A stretch of 64,000 nt of DNA from Cladosporium sp. IMV 00045. Taxonomy: Eukaryota > Ascomycota > Dothideomycetes > Cladosporiales > Cladosporiaceae. The stretch is from contig MSJI02000005.1 in assembly GCA_001931905.2 (NCBI GenBank), forward strand, positions 147,025-211,024, in the 5' to 3' direction. Positions 20,443 through 31,968 of the stretch are shown piece by piece (within the stretch, counting starts at the first letter, position 1; every line of letters begins with the position of its first letter). Both the position numbers and the translations under genes were made by a program. The notes beneath the pieces were generated by a model. That model did no database searches, was not told the DNA's origin, and saw only the letters and a program-made list of their open reading frames with translations.

Positions 20443-23400
20443 ATGAGCAAGAAATTCAAGTCGCAGGCAAGCAGTGGACGCCTGCCTACTGCTGGTTTCG
20501 GAGGGTTTGGCGGATCTGCATTTGGCTCTTCGCGATCTTCAACACTGTCATACGTCCAAGAGGCGCCTGACTACTCAGGAATTAGCGATGCCAACATTGT
20601 GGTCGCTTTCAAGAACCTTAGCAAAAGAGATGCGACTACAAAAGCAAAGGCATTGGAGGATCTAACTTCAAACATTTCAAGTCCTGATGCAAGCATAGAA
20701 GAAGGGTTGCTGGAAGCATGGGTTTGTTATAGTCACCCAATCCAGACGAGGCTGCGTACTGACTGCTTGTCTACAGGTCAAACTCTTCCCTCGTCTCTCC
20801 ATCGATTCCGCTCGACGTGTTCGCCAATTGTCGCACACCCTCAACGGCCAAATATGCTCAAAAGCTGGAAAGAGAACGGCAAAGCACATGCCCACAATCG
20901 TCGGCCCTTGGTTGGCGGGAACCTTCGACAATGACAAGGCAGCTGCGAAGGCTGCGCAGGATTCCTTTAGTCTTGTATTCAACACACCTGAGAAGATCCA
21001 GGGTGTACGAAGGACATTCCACCAGTCGATCGTCGAATACTGCAAGGAGGCTGCATTGCACGAGACCGTCAAGTCTCTGACCGACGAGAGGACTGTCAGC
21101 GCAGATGATGCTCAGGCAACCTACGCACGCGTGGTTTCTACTAGCCTTGCGCTCATCAGTAGCATGATCCACCACATGACCTCGGAAGAGCTTGGGCAAC
21201 AGCGCGAATCGTACGAACAGCTCCTTGAGGACAAGATTTGGGAATTCGTGATCTATGCGGATACTGGCGTGAGAAGATCGATGCACCGACTGGTCCGATC
21301 ATACACACACAGCCAGCCGGACCTGATCAATGCCCACTTGAAGGCGGTCAGCACGGCGTACGTCTACAAGGGTCTACCATCGGACCAAGTGGGATCGTCT
21401 TTGGATTTCGTACAGACTCTCGACCATTTGACGAGCATCTACCCTACCATCTGGACAGAATCATACAGTGGAAAGAAGCCAGCGGCATCTCGTCTGCGAT
21501 CTCTGCTCAAGCATGGTTCTCAAGCTGGGCCAGCAGAATTCTGGCCTGTTCTAGGCAACCTGGTCCGCAAGATTCCTGAAGAGGTCCTCCCAACATCTTA
21601 CGACGAAGTCGCCGAGTTGCTCTCGAACGCTCGCACCGGCGTATCAAAGAGGGAGGACCGCTTCAATGCTGCTCACTCCTGGCAGACGTATGCTACAGTC
21701 GCTGATACTGGCTGTCACAATCTATCTGAGCCTGACCAGGACAAGCTAATGGAGAATTTCGTTATGCCAGTCGTCAGACAGTATCTCCTGCCTCGAGATG
21801 ACACATCAGAATGGAGCATTGCCGGCGCAAAGGCTGCATCTATTGTGTCGAAGGTCGCCCAAGTGCATCGTCTGCCCTCAATACTTGAGCGCGAGCTGCC
21901 GTCCCTTGTCGAAAAACTGATAGAAAATATCAAACTGTCGCAGCCAGAACAATCGAAAGACTTCGACAAGTCACAGAGGGAGGTCGCTGCTGCGGGCGAA
22001 CGCTGGGCTGTTCTTCAACGCGAACTCACCAATGGCGCACATGACCTACCCGATTCCCTGAGAGCGGCCTTCATCGCCCAGGACAAACGCCTCATCGATG
22101 AGTGTTTTGCACTTTTGAAGTCCAGGACTGGCAAGCCTTACGGAGCTGCTGCCACTGTGAATGAACTCTTGCGATCATGCGGCGATCTAATTCGCAGCGA
22201 TACTGATGTGCAGGCTGCGGTGTCATCCTTTGCAGAGAACGATCTCCCCGACCTTTTATTCACGCCCTCACAGAGCCATCTTGCATACTGCCTCTACGCA
22301 CTATCCTCGCAATTAGCATTCGAAAACACCTTCCAATCCGTCATCAGCCGCTCGGCAGAAGCAGATGCGGAACCTTCAAGCAAGGAACAGCTTCTCAAGA
22401 CGCTATTTACCCGCCAAACTCCTGAACAGGCAGTGAAACTCGCTCAGGAGTCTTCTGAACTTCAGAATCTGTTGCTACACCTATCTACTCCCGATTCCGA
22501 GGGCTCTGTGCCCTGCCCCGGATTGTTGGCAAGCCTGCTACCATCGCAAGTTGTCTCCCAACAGACTGTTGCTGCTACTCTGGACAAGCTCAACAATGAG
22601 CTAGCACGCGAAGATGCCCCTGCTGATGCATTGACTTCGCTTGATCACATTGCTTCCTCGACAAAGGTCGGCATCGCTGAACTTCTGGTGGGCGCTACAT
22701 CAAACACCGACCAACTCTTGACGAGCCTCCTCCGTCTCGAGAAATCGCCCGACGATGCAGTGGCAGACCTTGCGGGCAAGCTCTCATCCAAGCTGTCTCT
22801 GGCGGGCGATAGCACCGGAGCCGTCGACAAATTCTCAGTCGTGAGGCAGAACCTGAGTCAGTCTCTGACAAGTCTCTTACCATGGACTCTCTGCTCGAGC
22901 TGACCTCAAGACTCCTACCCAATGGCGAAATCAGCGATGTCAAAAACGCACTGCCTTCTCTGGAGAAGTGGGGCACTTCAATCCAAGCAGTCATGGGCAA
23001 GCCTGCTCCTTCGCTCTCCCTACTCAGCCCATTCGGTGGTGCCGTGTATACAATCGCCGACGACGTCGCCGCAGACAACTACCCACGTGACGCGGAAGGC
23101 CTCTCACAGGCGCTGCGTACCTCGATGTACCTGACAAGACTGCTCTCTACTACAAACTTGGAGGATCAGCTCCGTGCATCCGGAAAAGACAAGCTCACGG
23201 CTGTTGTCGCTAATCTTGTACTGACTATCCTCGTTGCCGAAGACAATATGAGCATTCCCGGTACTAACGATCTCTGGGTGCCCGGCCCGGAACAAAACGC
23301 AGAGGTTCTTGACTTCATCAGCGAGGCCAACGTTGCACTCAGCAAGGTGTTGGACAACACCGAGCCAAAGACTGGCCACAGTTCCAAGCAGCCCTCGACG

Positions 23401-25377
23401 TACAAAAGAAGGGCTCAGAGCTCTCCCCAGCGGCATACTACACTGCGCTTGCCTCAAGCCGCATATACTCCAACCTCATCGAAAAGCATGGCTCGTCTAT
23501 AGAACTTGTCAAAGCGGGTGAAGAGAGCCTTCGTGCTCGGCGCAAGCAGAAGGCAGTTTTTACCACCCAATCTAAACTGGTCGGTCATGCGCAGGCGCTG
23601 GCCGCCAGTCAATATCTTGAACGCGTTTGCAACGAAATCGTCTCGGACTTGACGGGTCTGGATCTCAGCCGAGATAAAGAGAAGGCTCTCCATGAGCTGA
23701 TCACCCTTAACACAATCTTGAACTCCCAAGATGAAGTTGTTGGTACAATCACCAAGCAGCGCTTGATCTTCCTCGTCAAGCACGTCATCCCTTGGATGGG
23801 CCTGGACATCGACCCTAACATCAGAGCAGAGGTTGCTAAGACTATGGCACACTTGCTTCCTGGTATGGAAGATATCTATGGAGAACACTGGGTCCAGATC
23901 CTGTCTGCGCTCACCGAGACATGGTCGCAAGTTACTATTGGTGAATTGACAATTCCTGTCATCAACGCGTCTTTGCGGCTCTTCAGGAGCCTCAGTAAGC
24001 TTTCGACCGCCGAGGAAGCGAATGATGACCTCGTTGATGGTTTGAAAGACCATCAAAAGCAAATCTTTGCTGGTTTGATGAACTTGCTCATGGCCGCTAG
24101 TGGTATTCCCGACGACTCACACCAACCTCTTATGGTCACCAACGAACTCCTCTGTCGCCAGGTATCCAAGCTTCCCTCGAAGCAGATTGAAGCATTGGAA
24201 GAGGTTGACGAGCTGTATCCGCTCATGTTGACGCAGTCCCGAGCCATCCAACAGGCTGCGTTCAACATCCTGCACGTGAAGGTTCCATCCACTCAGGAGA
24301 AAATCTCCTTCGATGCTGCGCTTGATAACAGGACTGCCCAGCTTCCCGATGAGCTGCTATCTCTCATCCTTGACGCACCCACCCTTGACTCTCTTGCAGA
24401 TGCATCCTTCGAGAGGTCTATGCCTCTAGGTCTTCAAGGATACCTCTACAGCTGGCGTCTCCTCTTCGACCACTTCGCCAACTCAAGCTACAAAGTCAAG
24501 AGCGACTACATCGAGCAGCTCAAAGACGGCACCTACCTGCCAGGTCTTATCAGCCTCGCGCTCGACTTCCTCGGCCACACCCGCGGCAAGCCCATCGACG
24601 CCTCTCGGTTCAACGTCGAAAAATACCAACCCGACGTGGAAGAGACCCCCGAACGTGACGTGCAATACCTGCTCTCGCACCTCTTCTACCTCTCCCTCAC
24701 CCACCTCCCCAGCCTCGTCAAATCCTACTACCTCGACATACGCTCGCGCCAAACCTCACAAGCCGTCGAGTCCTGGACCGCGAAACACATCTCCCCCCTC
24801 ATCGTGTCGAGCAGCCTGCAAGCCGTGGCGGAATGGGACGAGAAGAGCGATAAATCAGACCCGGAGAACGAGAAGTGGACGACGAAAGTCGGCATGCGCA
24901 GCAAGGAAATCCACGTCTCCTACGTCGTCGACGAGCAGACCATGGCGATCAAAATCGTCCTGCCGGACGCCTACCCGCTCGCCGCCGCGCAGGTCGTCGG
25001 CGTCAGCCGCGTCGCCGTCAAAGAGGAGAAATGGCAGAGTTGGCTGCGCAATTGTCAGGGCGTTATTACCTTTTCCGTAAGTTCTCCCCAACAACCCCTA
25101 ACACCAGCCATCCAAAAACCCACGAAAACTAACAATCCCACAGAACGGCTCCATAACCGACGGCCTGACGTCTTTCCGCCGCAACGTCACCGGCGCGCTC
25201 AAGGGCCAGAGCGAGTGCGCCATCTGCTACAGCATCATCTCGGCCGACAAGCAGCTGCCGCAGAAGCGCTGCCCGACGTGCAAGCACTCCTTCCACGCCA
25301 GCTGTCTGTTCAAGTGGTTCAAGAGCAGCAATGCCAGCACGTGTCCGTTGTGTAGGAATGCGTTCAATTTTAACTAG
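20443..25377 (+). CDS. LTN1: Listerin, ribosome-quality-control E3 ubiquitin ligase
   Basis: Exons 20443-20721, 20777-25076 and 25144-25377 with introns of 55 and 67 nt. Listerin ubiquitinates nascent chains stalled on 60S subunits. The N-terminus is typical: a Gly/Ser-rich start (GFGGFGGSAFGSSRSSTLSYV), then KNLSKRDATTKAKALEDL. Long HEAT-like helical repeats follow. The last exon encodes the RING: ECAICYSIISADKQLP, then RCPTCKHSFHASCLFKWF and STCPLCRN. Total is about 1,600 residues, normal for the family. Two reading-frame changes lie inside exon 2, near 22870-22881 and near 23364-23367. Clear listerin-like sequence continues on both sides of each, in the next frame. Each is explained by one missing base, and no acceptable intron bridges either, so I treat the locus as one gene with sequence errors or recent damage. 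Confidence 0.88.
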
Positions 25378-25604
25378 GAGTGTTGATGGTGTAAGGAGGT
25401 GGGATGTGGAGGTTGAAGATGGAGTCAGATGGATATTAGAGAGCGGAAGATGTGTATCATGTCACGCATTCAACGAAGAATCCTGGATGTTCGTCCGAAA
25501 ACGTATAGTATAGAGAGACATATATGCACAAGATCACAAGTAGAAAGAAATCCCATGAATAGAAAAGAAAACAAAGGTGTATACAATTCCACAAACAAAA
25601 AGTC
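25378..25604. other. Convergent 3' spacer
   Basis: 227 bp between the LTN1 and transporter stop codons. A-rich near 25540-25610. Nothing else seen. Confidence 0.4.
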
Positions 25605-27305
25605 TTATTCTAAATTCTCCGGCCTCTTGACGGGGCTGTGCGAGGCGGTATTACTACTACTACCCTGCCCGCCGCCACCAAGGCCGTGCTGTAAGAACCC
25701 CGCCTGCGCCTCGCCCGTCGCGACGGACAGACTATGCCTCATGAGCGCATCCGTTTTCTTGGGCTCGCGTCTCGGCTCGTCGAAGGACAGCGCCCCATCA
25801 CCCCCTTCGCCAGACTTTCCCGCCTCGTCCGTCTCGTCATCCAGGAGGGCGTGCGCTTGCTTCTCCGCCTCGGCGCGCATTTTGGTGTATTTCAGGTAAT
25901 TGTAGGCGGCGATGGAGGCGATGGTGACGATCAAGCCGGAGACGTTGATGGGGCTGAGCTCGTCGCCGAACACGATGCCGGCGGCGGAGATGGTGAGGAC
26001 TTCTTTGAAAATCCCGCACACGGACAGCGTCACGACCGAGGTGCGCTTGAGCAGGGCGAATTCCGCAGCGACCATGAGGAAGGCGAGGGCGCCGGGGAAG
26101 AGCATGATGAGAGCGCCGAGGAGGGCGCCTTTCGTTTCGGCGAGGGTGTGGATGCCGGCGATGACGTCGGTGGGGCCTTCGATGGGGAGGGCGAGGAGGA
26201 AGAGGGCGAGGAACATGACGGGCGTGAGGAAGAAGATGCTGCTGAACGGGTTGCTGGTGGCGGGGTTGCGGAGGAGGAGGATTTGGGTCAGGGACCAGCG
26301 GAATCCGGAGCAGAAGGAGGCGGTCATCACCAGGATGAAGCCGAGAGCGTTGAAGGCCGTTTCGCCTGCGACCATCATGATGACGCCGGCGGACATGAGG
26401 AAGATGATGGCCCCGAGGCGCCATGAGGGCTTTTCCAGGCGGAAGATGAAGGCGAAGAGGAGGACGAAGGCTAGCACGGAGGATTTGCACATGGTGAAGA
26501 AGGTCAGACTGATGAAGCGGAGTGAGAAGTTGCCCAGGCCGATGTCGAGGGCTGTCGCTGTGCCGCAGGGGCCAATGCGCGTGAAATAGAACCATCGAGA
26601 CATGAGAGAGCCTTTTCTCTCTGGCGGCGGGCTGTTGCGTCCTCGGCTGCGATCAGCGCTCTCCTCGTTCCCGTCCACTTGCGAGTAACCCTGGGAAAGC
26701 GGATCCGCGGATCCAGAGCCAGCACTTGGCCTGAACTGCGGGAAGAAGAACAGCACAGCGGAAGCGCACGAGAACTGCACGACCATGTGCAGGCTGGTGG
26801 TGAAGAGCGGGAAGTGGAAGTCCAGGTTGTCCTTTGAGAACATCCACTTGTTGTAGACGGAGATGGAGATGGAGAAGGTATACCACAGGCCGATGAGGAT
26901 CGCGTTAATGGCGTAGGTACGCAGCAGCTGCGCTTTCGCCAGCTTCTCCTCTGTCCTCCTCATATCATCCACATTGTTGTTGTGACTGCCTGCCACCCGC
27001 TCGTCGAGCAAGGTGCTCCGTCTCTTGCGCTGCCGGCGCTTCTTCCTCTCCGCCTGCGTGAGACCCGTCTCCTCGTCGTCCGTCAGCTCGTCGTCGTCAT
27101 CGTCCTCTTCCGAGTGCATATCGTTCATTTCCAACTCGGAACTTGACGGCCCTGGGTCGGAGTCTTCGTGTATCACGCCCGGTTTGGAGTCGACGGCGTT
27201 GTGAGAGGTGATGGAGGCTTGCCGGTAGCTTTGGCTCGTGTGCCTGCCGCCCGCGGCGTGCACGATGGAACCGCTGCGCCGGCGGTGGGTGGGGTCTTCA
27301 CCCAT
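25605..27305 (-). CDS. TPT-family transporter (sugar-phosphate/nucleotide-sugar type, SLC35C2-like)
   Basis: Intronless 566-residue membrane protein starting at ATG 27305. The first 130 residues are hydrophilic, with an acidic run (EEDDDDDELTDDEE) and a basic KKRRQRKRR run, likely cytosolic. The transporter domain opens with WYTFSISISVYNKWMF and FPLFTTSLHMVVQF. About nine further hydrophobic segments follow, including LDIGLGNFSLRFISLTF and GVIMMVAGETAFNALGFILV. Late motifs are RTSVVTLSVCGIFKEVLTI and AAYNYLKYTKM, all typical of the TPT/DUF250 drug-metabolite superfamily. The closest subgroup by eye is fungal Ymd8/SLC35C2-like proteins of the Golgi or ER. The substrate cannot be read from sequence. 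The tail is hydrophilic. Confidence 0.88.
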   Translation of the reverse strand: MGEDPTHRRRSGSIVHAAGGRHTSQSYRQASITSHNAVDSKPGVIHEDSDPGPSSSELEMNDMHSEEDDDDDELTDDEETGLTQAERKKRRQRKRRSTLLDERVAGSHNNNVDDMRRTEEKLAKAQLLRTYAINAILIGLWYTFSISISVYNKWMFSKDNLDFHFPLFTTSLHMVVQFSCASAVLFFFPQFRPSAGSGSADPLSQGYSQVDGNEESADRSRGRNSPPPERKGSLMSRWFYFTRIGPCGTATALDIGLGNFSLRFISLTFFTMCKSSVLAFVLLFAFIFRLEKPSWRLGAIIFLMSAGVIMMVAGETAFNALGFILVMTASFCSGFRWSLTQILLLRNPATSNPFSSIFFLTPVMFLALFLLALPIEGPTDVIAGIHTLAETKGALLGALIMLFPGALAFLMVAAEFALLKRTSVVTLSVCGIFKEVLTISAAGIVFGDELSPINVSGLIVTIASIAAYNYLKYTKMRAEAEKQAHALLDDETDEAGKSGEGGDGALSFDEPRREPKKTDALMRHSLSVATGEAQAGFLQHGLGGGGQGSSSNTASHSPVKRPENLE

Positions 27306-28058
27306 TTATGTGAGCACGTGAGGGTGTCGTTGCTCTTGGGAGTGAGGTCCGCGTGATGCCGGGTATGGGTGGTCCGTGGAGGTGTACGATGTTAGGGAGA
27401 ATCAAGGAGAGATAGATACGTGGTGGGAGGGAAACACCTTGCCAAAGGAATGAGGCAGCAGGTGGATTGAAAGAAGCAAGAAGTGATGTCGTCAAGTGAT
27501 GACAGACATGATGTGTGGTGGTTGTGGTGGGTTTCGAGCCTTGAATCAGGTAGGGATGATCGCGAGCTCGTCTGCATGGATTGTCATGCTGTTGGTGCTT
27601 ATGCTCCCAAGTCTAAGCACCACAGCAGCACAGGAGGAGGGTTCTGGCCGAGGGGACTAGACTTGGTCCGTCGAAGGATGATCGTCCCCACGGGCCGCTA
27701 CGCCTCATTCATCAGGGACTGTGCGGGAGGTCGAATTGTAAAGACCGATGATGTACATGTATGTCCACCGAATGATGATGATGATGATGATGATGTGAGG
27801 TTCTTCGGTGTTGTGGACAAACACTGTGTTCCTATATTAGGTGTTTCGACATCGTGTGATTGACAAGCTCCGATCTCTAATAATCATTACAAAGCGCTAG
27901 TTAACTCTGTCGCATCTGTCTTCCAAGAGAGCCTTGCTTTCCTCCAAACCAATTATTACATTACAGTACAAGACTTCCAATTATCATCGTTTCATTCAAT
28001 CATTCCAAGGGCAAATTGCCCAATGTTACCAAGTCTCTGCCTTCAATCTGGCTTGACA
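27306..28058. other. Intergenic with ATG trinucleotide microsatellite
   Basis: Promoter side of the transporter and 3' flank of INP1. It contains eight perfect ATG units at 27773-27796. No gene recognised. Confidence 0.5.
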
Positions 28059-30089
28059 TCACTCCAGCTCCCACCCCTCCCTCCTCGCCCTCTCCCTCAC
28101 TCCACTAATCCTCACCGGACTCTTAAGAGGAACACCAAAGTCATCTTCCTCCCACTCCTCATCATCGCTCTTCCAAGGCCGATCTTCATCCTCAAGATAA
28201 AAACTGCCCGGGACTCTGCGTGGACTGCCCACAGGAGATTCGACAAGGAACATACTGTTGCTCCCAAACGCACCGCTTGAGAATCGCGCTGCGATCCGCA
28301 GCATCATCGTCACCAAGTGTGCTGGCGGGCCTAGGAAGACGGAGCAAGCTTTGTTGACCAGAGCGGCTGTCATGGAGTGGTGGCGTTGTGTGGCGCCGAC
28401 TTTGCTGGGTCGTTGAGATGCGATGGTCGCTTTGGACGAGGTGGATGCGGTGCTCTTTCGAATGGGCGCTTTGACGGATGGTTGGAAGGATGTGGTTGCG
28501 CCGCCTATGGAGCGTCTTGCTTGGATGCGTGCTTGGATGGCCGCGTAGGGGTCGTCGGATGGGATCTCGAGGTCTGAGGATGACTGGTTCATCGTTGCAT
28601 GTTCGGGGATTAAGGCCCGTTTAGTGTGTGCAGTTTCCACGATGTCGTCTTCTGATTCTGCGGCACCTTCATTCTGGGATTCTTCCTGGAGTTGGGTCTT
28701 GGCAAGTTGGCTTGTGAGTGATGCTTCGTCTTCGTCATGCACAACATATTCGTCCAGCCCTTCACTTGCATGTTCTGGAATGTCTTCCATGTGATTGCGT
28801 CCGTCTACTGCCGGCGTGGCCATTCGCTCGCTCGCTTCTTCATCTCTCGTTCTGCATTCGTCATTCGTACCAGGCCGGCTGCCCTCCTTATTTGAAGGTG
28901 TCGACATGTCGTTCGCAGTGTCGACCACAGCCGAATCCCCTGTAATGCTCCCATCGGCTGTCTCAATGGAAGGTTCTTCCGTGTTGTTGTCATCGTCACT
29001 GCTACCACCCGATGACTGAACTTCCATCCCCCTGTTCGAATCTGGCGGCGAAGGCGGCATGTCGACTGGTATCGTGGACATTCTTGTCGCCCTAATCGAA
29101 CTCCTACGATTCACCTCGTCGGTAAAGCGCACCCTCTCAGCCTTCTCAGCCCGATCGACGGTCTCCACAGCTTGCACTCGTGATTTCACTCTCGAAGGCG
29201 GTATGGATCCCATCTGAAGCTGTGTAGGTACTGTGACCGATCGCATCGATCTCACGGCTTCTGGTCGCGGATCTAGAGGTGTTCTTGTGCTCTTTCCGAC
29301 ATCCAAACTTGACGGACCCTCCCCCTCTTCATCCGAATCCTCCGACTCCTCCTCACCGCTACTGCGTGCCTCTCCCGCGTCCAGCTTCCTCTTCCTCTCC
29401 TCCTCTTCCCACCCCTCAGGCTTCCAACTATACGCCTTTTGCAACCTCCACTTCTTCGCCGGTCCCTCGCGCACACTCCTGCTTTTTTTAATCTTGACCT
29501 CCTCCTTCGGCAATTCCACCGTAAACCCTCTCGCGAAAGGACAAGGCGTGCGTTCGTAGAACAGCACCTTCTTCAGCGTCACCTTCAGAGCCTCCACCAT
29601 CTCCAAATCCTCCGCTGTCTCGCCAGGCAGTTCGATGCGGTAGTACGTTTCCGGCAGCACGCGGAAGGCAAACTTGCTCACCCCGTCGACGCACCAGCAC
29701 TGGCTCCGCGGCAATATGGCGTGCAGCAAGGCTCCCGAGTGCAGAAAAGACACGGATCCAGGCACGCGGTAGATTTCCATGGGTCCCGCGGCGACCGTGC
29801 TTTCGGTTGGATATGCCCATGGCAATGTGCCTGCGTTGTCCGCGCCTCTTCCCAGGGGTGATCCGGAACTGCTGCTTGGGCGAGAGCCGCCGGTGGTGAA
29901 TTTGATGATGTTGGCGCGCGGGTGCACGTAGAGTGTTTCTATCCCTTCCGCGGCGCCGATTTCGGGCGTTGCGTTTGTTCCCGTGGATACTGTGAGTTTT
30001 GGCGGGACGGTGAACGAGCGGGTCATTGCTATGCGGCGTGGGGTGACTGGCTCGGGCGTGCAGGGTGTGGCGGGAGAAGAGGTAGACAT
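28059..30089 (-). CDS. INP1: Inp1, inheritance of peroxisomes protein
   Basis: Single-exon 676-residue protein. Inp1 tethers peroxisomes at the mother-cell cortex through Pex3 in yeast; the role in hyphae is less clear. The conserved N-terminal domain is readable: TPRRIAMTRSFTVPPKL, ETLYVHPRANIIKF, GPMEIYRVPGSVSFLHSG, then ILPRSQCWCVDGVSKFAF, YYRIELPGE and ERTPCPFARGFTVELP. The remaining two thirds are low-complexity, rich in Ser, Glu and Arg, with acidic patches. The C-terminus keeps GSPRRVPGSFYLEDEDRPW. The frame extends to 30134 only through a GTG, so I chose ATG 30089. It is divergent from the UsgS-like gene. Confidence 0.85.
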   Translation of the reverse strand: MSTSSPATPCTPEPVTPRRIAMTRSFTVPPKLTVSTGTNATPEIGAAEGIETLYVHPRANIIKFTTGGSRPSSSSGSPLGRGADNAGTLPWAYPTESTVAAGPMEIYRVPGSVSFLHSGALLHAILPRSQCWCVDGVSKFAFRVLPETYYRIELPGETAEDLEMVEALKVTLKKVLFYERTPCPFARGFTVELPKEEVKIKKSRSVREGPAKKWRLQKAYSWKPEGWEEEERKRKLDAGEARSSGEEESEDSDEEGEGPSSLDVGKSTRTPLDPRPEAVRSMRSVTVPTQLQMGSIPPSRVKSRVQAVETVDRAEKAERVRFTDEVNRRSSIRATRMSTIPVDMPPSPPDSNRGMEVQSSGGSSDDDNNTEEPSIETADGSITGDSAVVDTANDMSTPSNKEGSRPGTNDECRTRDEEASERMATPAVDGRNHMEDIPEHASEGLDEYVVHDEDEASLTSQLAKTQLQEESQNEGAAESEDDIVETAHTKRALIPEHATMNQSSSDLEIPSDDPYAAIQARIQARRSIGGATTSFQPSVKAPIRKSTASTSSKATIASQRPSKVGATQRHHSMTAALVNKACSVFLGPPAHLVTMMLRIAARFSSGAFGSNSMFLVESPVGSPRRVPGSFYLEDEDRPWKSDDEEWEEDDFGVPLKSPVRISGVRERARREGWELE

Positions 30090-30748
30090 TGCGGCGGTGT
30101 TGGTCGGGTTGGGCGAGGGTGTTTTAGTGCTCACGCGACAGTGGAATGATAGGCAGGTCAGCCTTGCCAGGCGAAGGGATTATACCAATGTGTCGTGGCC
30201 GTGCTCCCTTTGCTCGCCGGGGCTTTCACCCTTTGGCAGCAGGAATGTGGACAGAAGGCGGTGGAATATGGAGATCGGGCTGGGGTAGGGATGGAAGGGA
30301 GACTTGTCGCATCGAGGTGTGCGTGTGCGTGAGAGTGTTGTGTGGTTCGGTGGTCTGGGGTTTTGCGCTGATGCAGGGGGGTGCGTTCCCAGCGACGCGG
30401 GACCATGTGACCTACATCGACACGAAAGGAAGTCGCATTACTGGATACATGTGTGTAAGTGAGGTCTCGACTTTCAAAAGGTCGGGTACATGTTGTTCGA
30501 TATCCCATTCTTATGTAAACACACCAATACCACTCTCGAGTATGTAAGGGTCTCGCCGTGGGGCTTTCGGTTCGATAGAGCAGATGCAACTGGTGAGACT
30601 CTCCCCACATGCACGTCATCGGCTCGGATGCTGCTGTAGGCTGAGTGCAGGTGTGTCTTGCAGATGGCTTAAGAGCTCGCTTGATAGAAATCCATATCCT
30701 TCCGCTTCTTGGACAATACCTCTGAACCTCTGGCATGGCAAGCTGAAA
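30090..30748. promoter_or_regulatory. Shared divergent promoter region, INP1 / UsgS-like gene
   Basis: 659-bp spacer between diverging start codons; both promoters must lie here. No motif claimed. Confidence 0.45.
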
Positions 30749-31968
30749 ATGAGCCACTTCGAACCCAATGCCATCTTGCGTGGCGCCCAGCTCACCGTCG
30801 TTGGTGCGCTGCGAGCTCTGCAGAACCCAGCTCTGTTCACAAGCGAGCACTACAAACAGGCAGCATTGGCTGTGCTGGCCGGTCTTGCGATCAGATTGCT
30901 TGTGGCCATTCCGGTATGCCTTTTAACTACCCCATAAGACCAAACAGATCCTCCGCTAATATACCTACAGACAGCCGGCATTCGCGTCCTCATCCAATTC
31001 CTGGGCCTCTTCACCGATCTCTCACAAACAACATGGGACGCAGACGTGATCGAAGGTATCCACTTCATTGAACACTCCGTCCTGCAAGTGCCCTTCTTCC
31101 TCATGACCCTGATGCGCTACATTACGCCCACACTCGACAACATGTTCATGGACTCGCTCGCCTGGGTCGATCAGACATACTATCAAAAACACAAAGGCGA
31201 GAACCCGGAAGAGCTGAGGGCCATGTACTACCCGACCTTGAAGATGTACGACACCAAGGGCACGAACAGCGATGAGAACAAGGATCCATTGGTGGCAGCT
31301 CAAGCCTTCCTCATGCGCTTCGGCAAGAAAGCCGCTATCAGCTTGGGAGTCTACTTGTTGTCCTTGCTACCCTACGTTGGAAGATTCGTCCTCCCGGCGG
31401 CCAGTTTCTACACTTTCAACAAGTCCGTCGGATGGCAACCCGCCGTGGTGATCTTCGGTAGTGGCATCTTCCTGCCCAAGAGATACCTCATTATGTTTCT
31501 TCAAAGCTACTTCTCCAGCCGCACCTTGATGCGCGAATTGGTAAGCTCATCCCATTCAATATATTCCAATCTCTCTCAAGCTAACAACCAACCCCAAAGC
31601 TCGACCCCTACTTCGCGCGCATCCGCTACACGCCCGAACAGAAGAAACTGTGGTTCTCCGACCGGACCGGCGTACTCTACGGCTTCGCTGTGGCGTTTTT
31701 CGTTTTCCTGAAAATCCCCCTCTTCGGCGTACTCATCTACGGCGTGGCCGAGGCTTCCACCGCCTACCTCATCACGAAGATCACCGACCCGCCTCCCCCG
31801 CCGCAGGAGGCTGAGGAGTTCAAGAAGAAAGATGTCAGGTGGGATAATAAGCATGAGTTCCTGAATTTGCCGCTTGATGCGTTGGATAAGATTAATGCGA
31901 AGGTGAGGCATGGGAAGGCTGGGCCGGTGGAGACGGGGACGGATGTGAAGGGGAGGCGGTTTACTTGA
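30749..31968 (+). CDS. usgS: UsgS-type multispan membrane protein
   Basis: Three exons (30749-30913, 30971-31540, 31600-31968) with introns of 57 and 59 nt, all phase 0, giving 367 residues. It matches the fungal family annotated as transmembrane protein UsgS: MSHFEPNAILRGAQLTVVGA at the start, then HSVLQVPFFLMTLMRYITPT and DNMFMDSLAWVDQTY. Hydrophobic segments are around AALAVLAGLAIRLLVAIP, AISLGVYLLSLLPYVGRFVL, WQPAVVIFGSGIFL and YGFAVAFFVFLKIPLFGVLI, so four to five membrane passes. The function of the family is not established. The C-terminal 60 residues are hydrophilic. Upstream ATGs in other frames were rejected because the conserved N-terminus begins at 30749. Confidence 0.85.

Noticed and set aside
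22858..22890. Possible short intron explaining the first LTN1 frame change
   Set aside because: The only GT-AG option that restores the frame is about 32 nt, too short for a fungal intron; a 70-nt option leaves the wrong phase.
25734..26589. Long frames on both strands inside the transporter gene
   Set aside because: Shadow frames of the TPT transporter; compositions are Gly/Glu- or Arg/His-rich artefacts.
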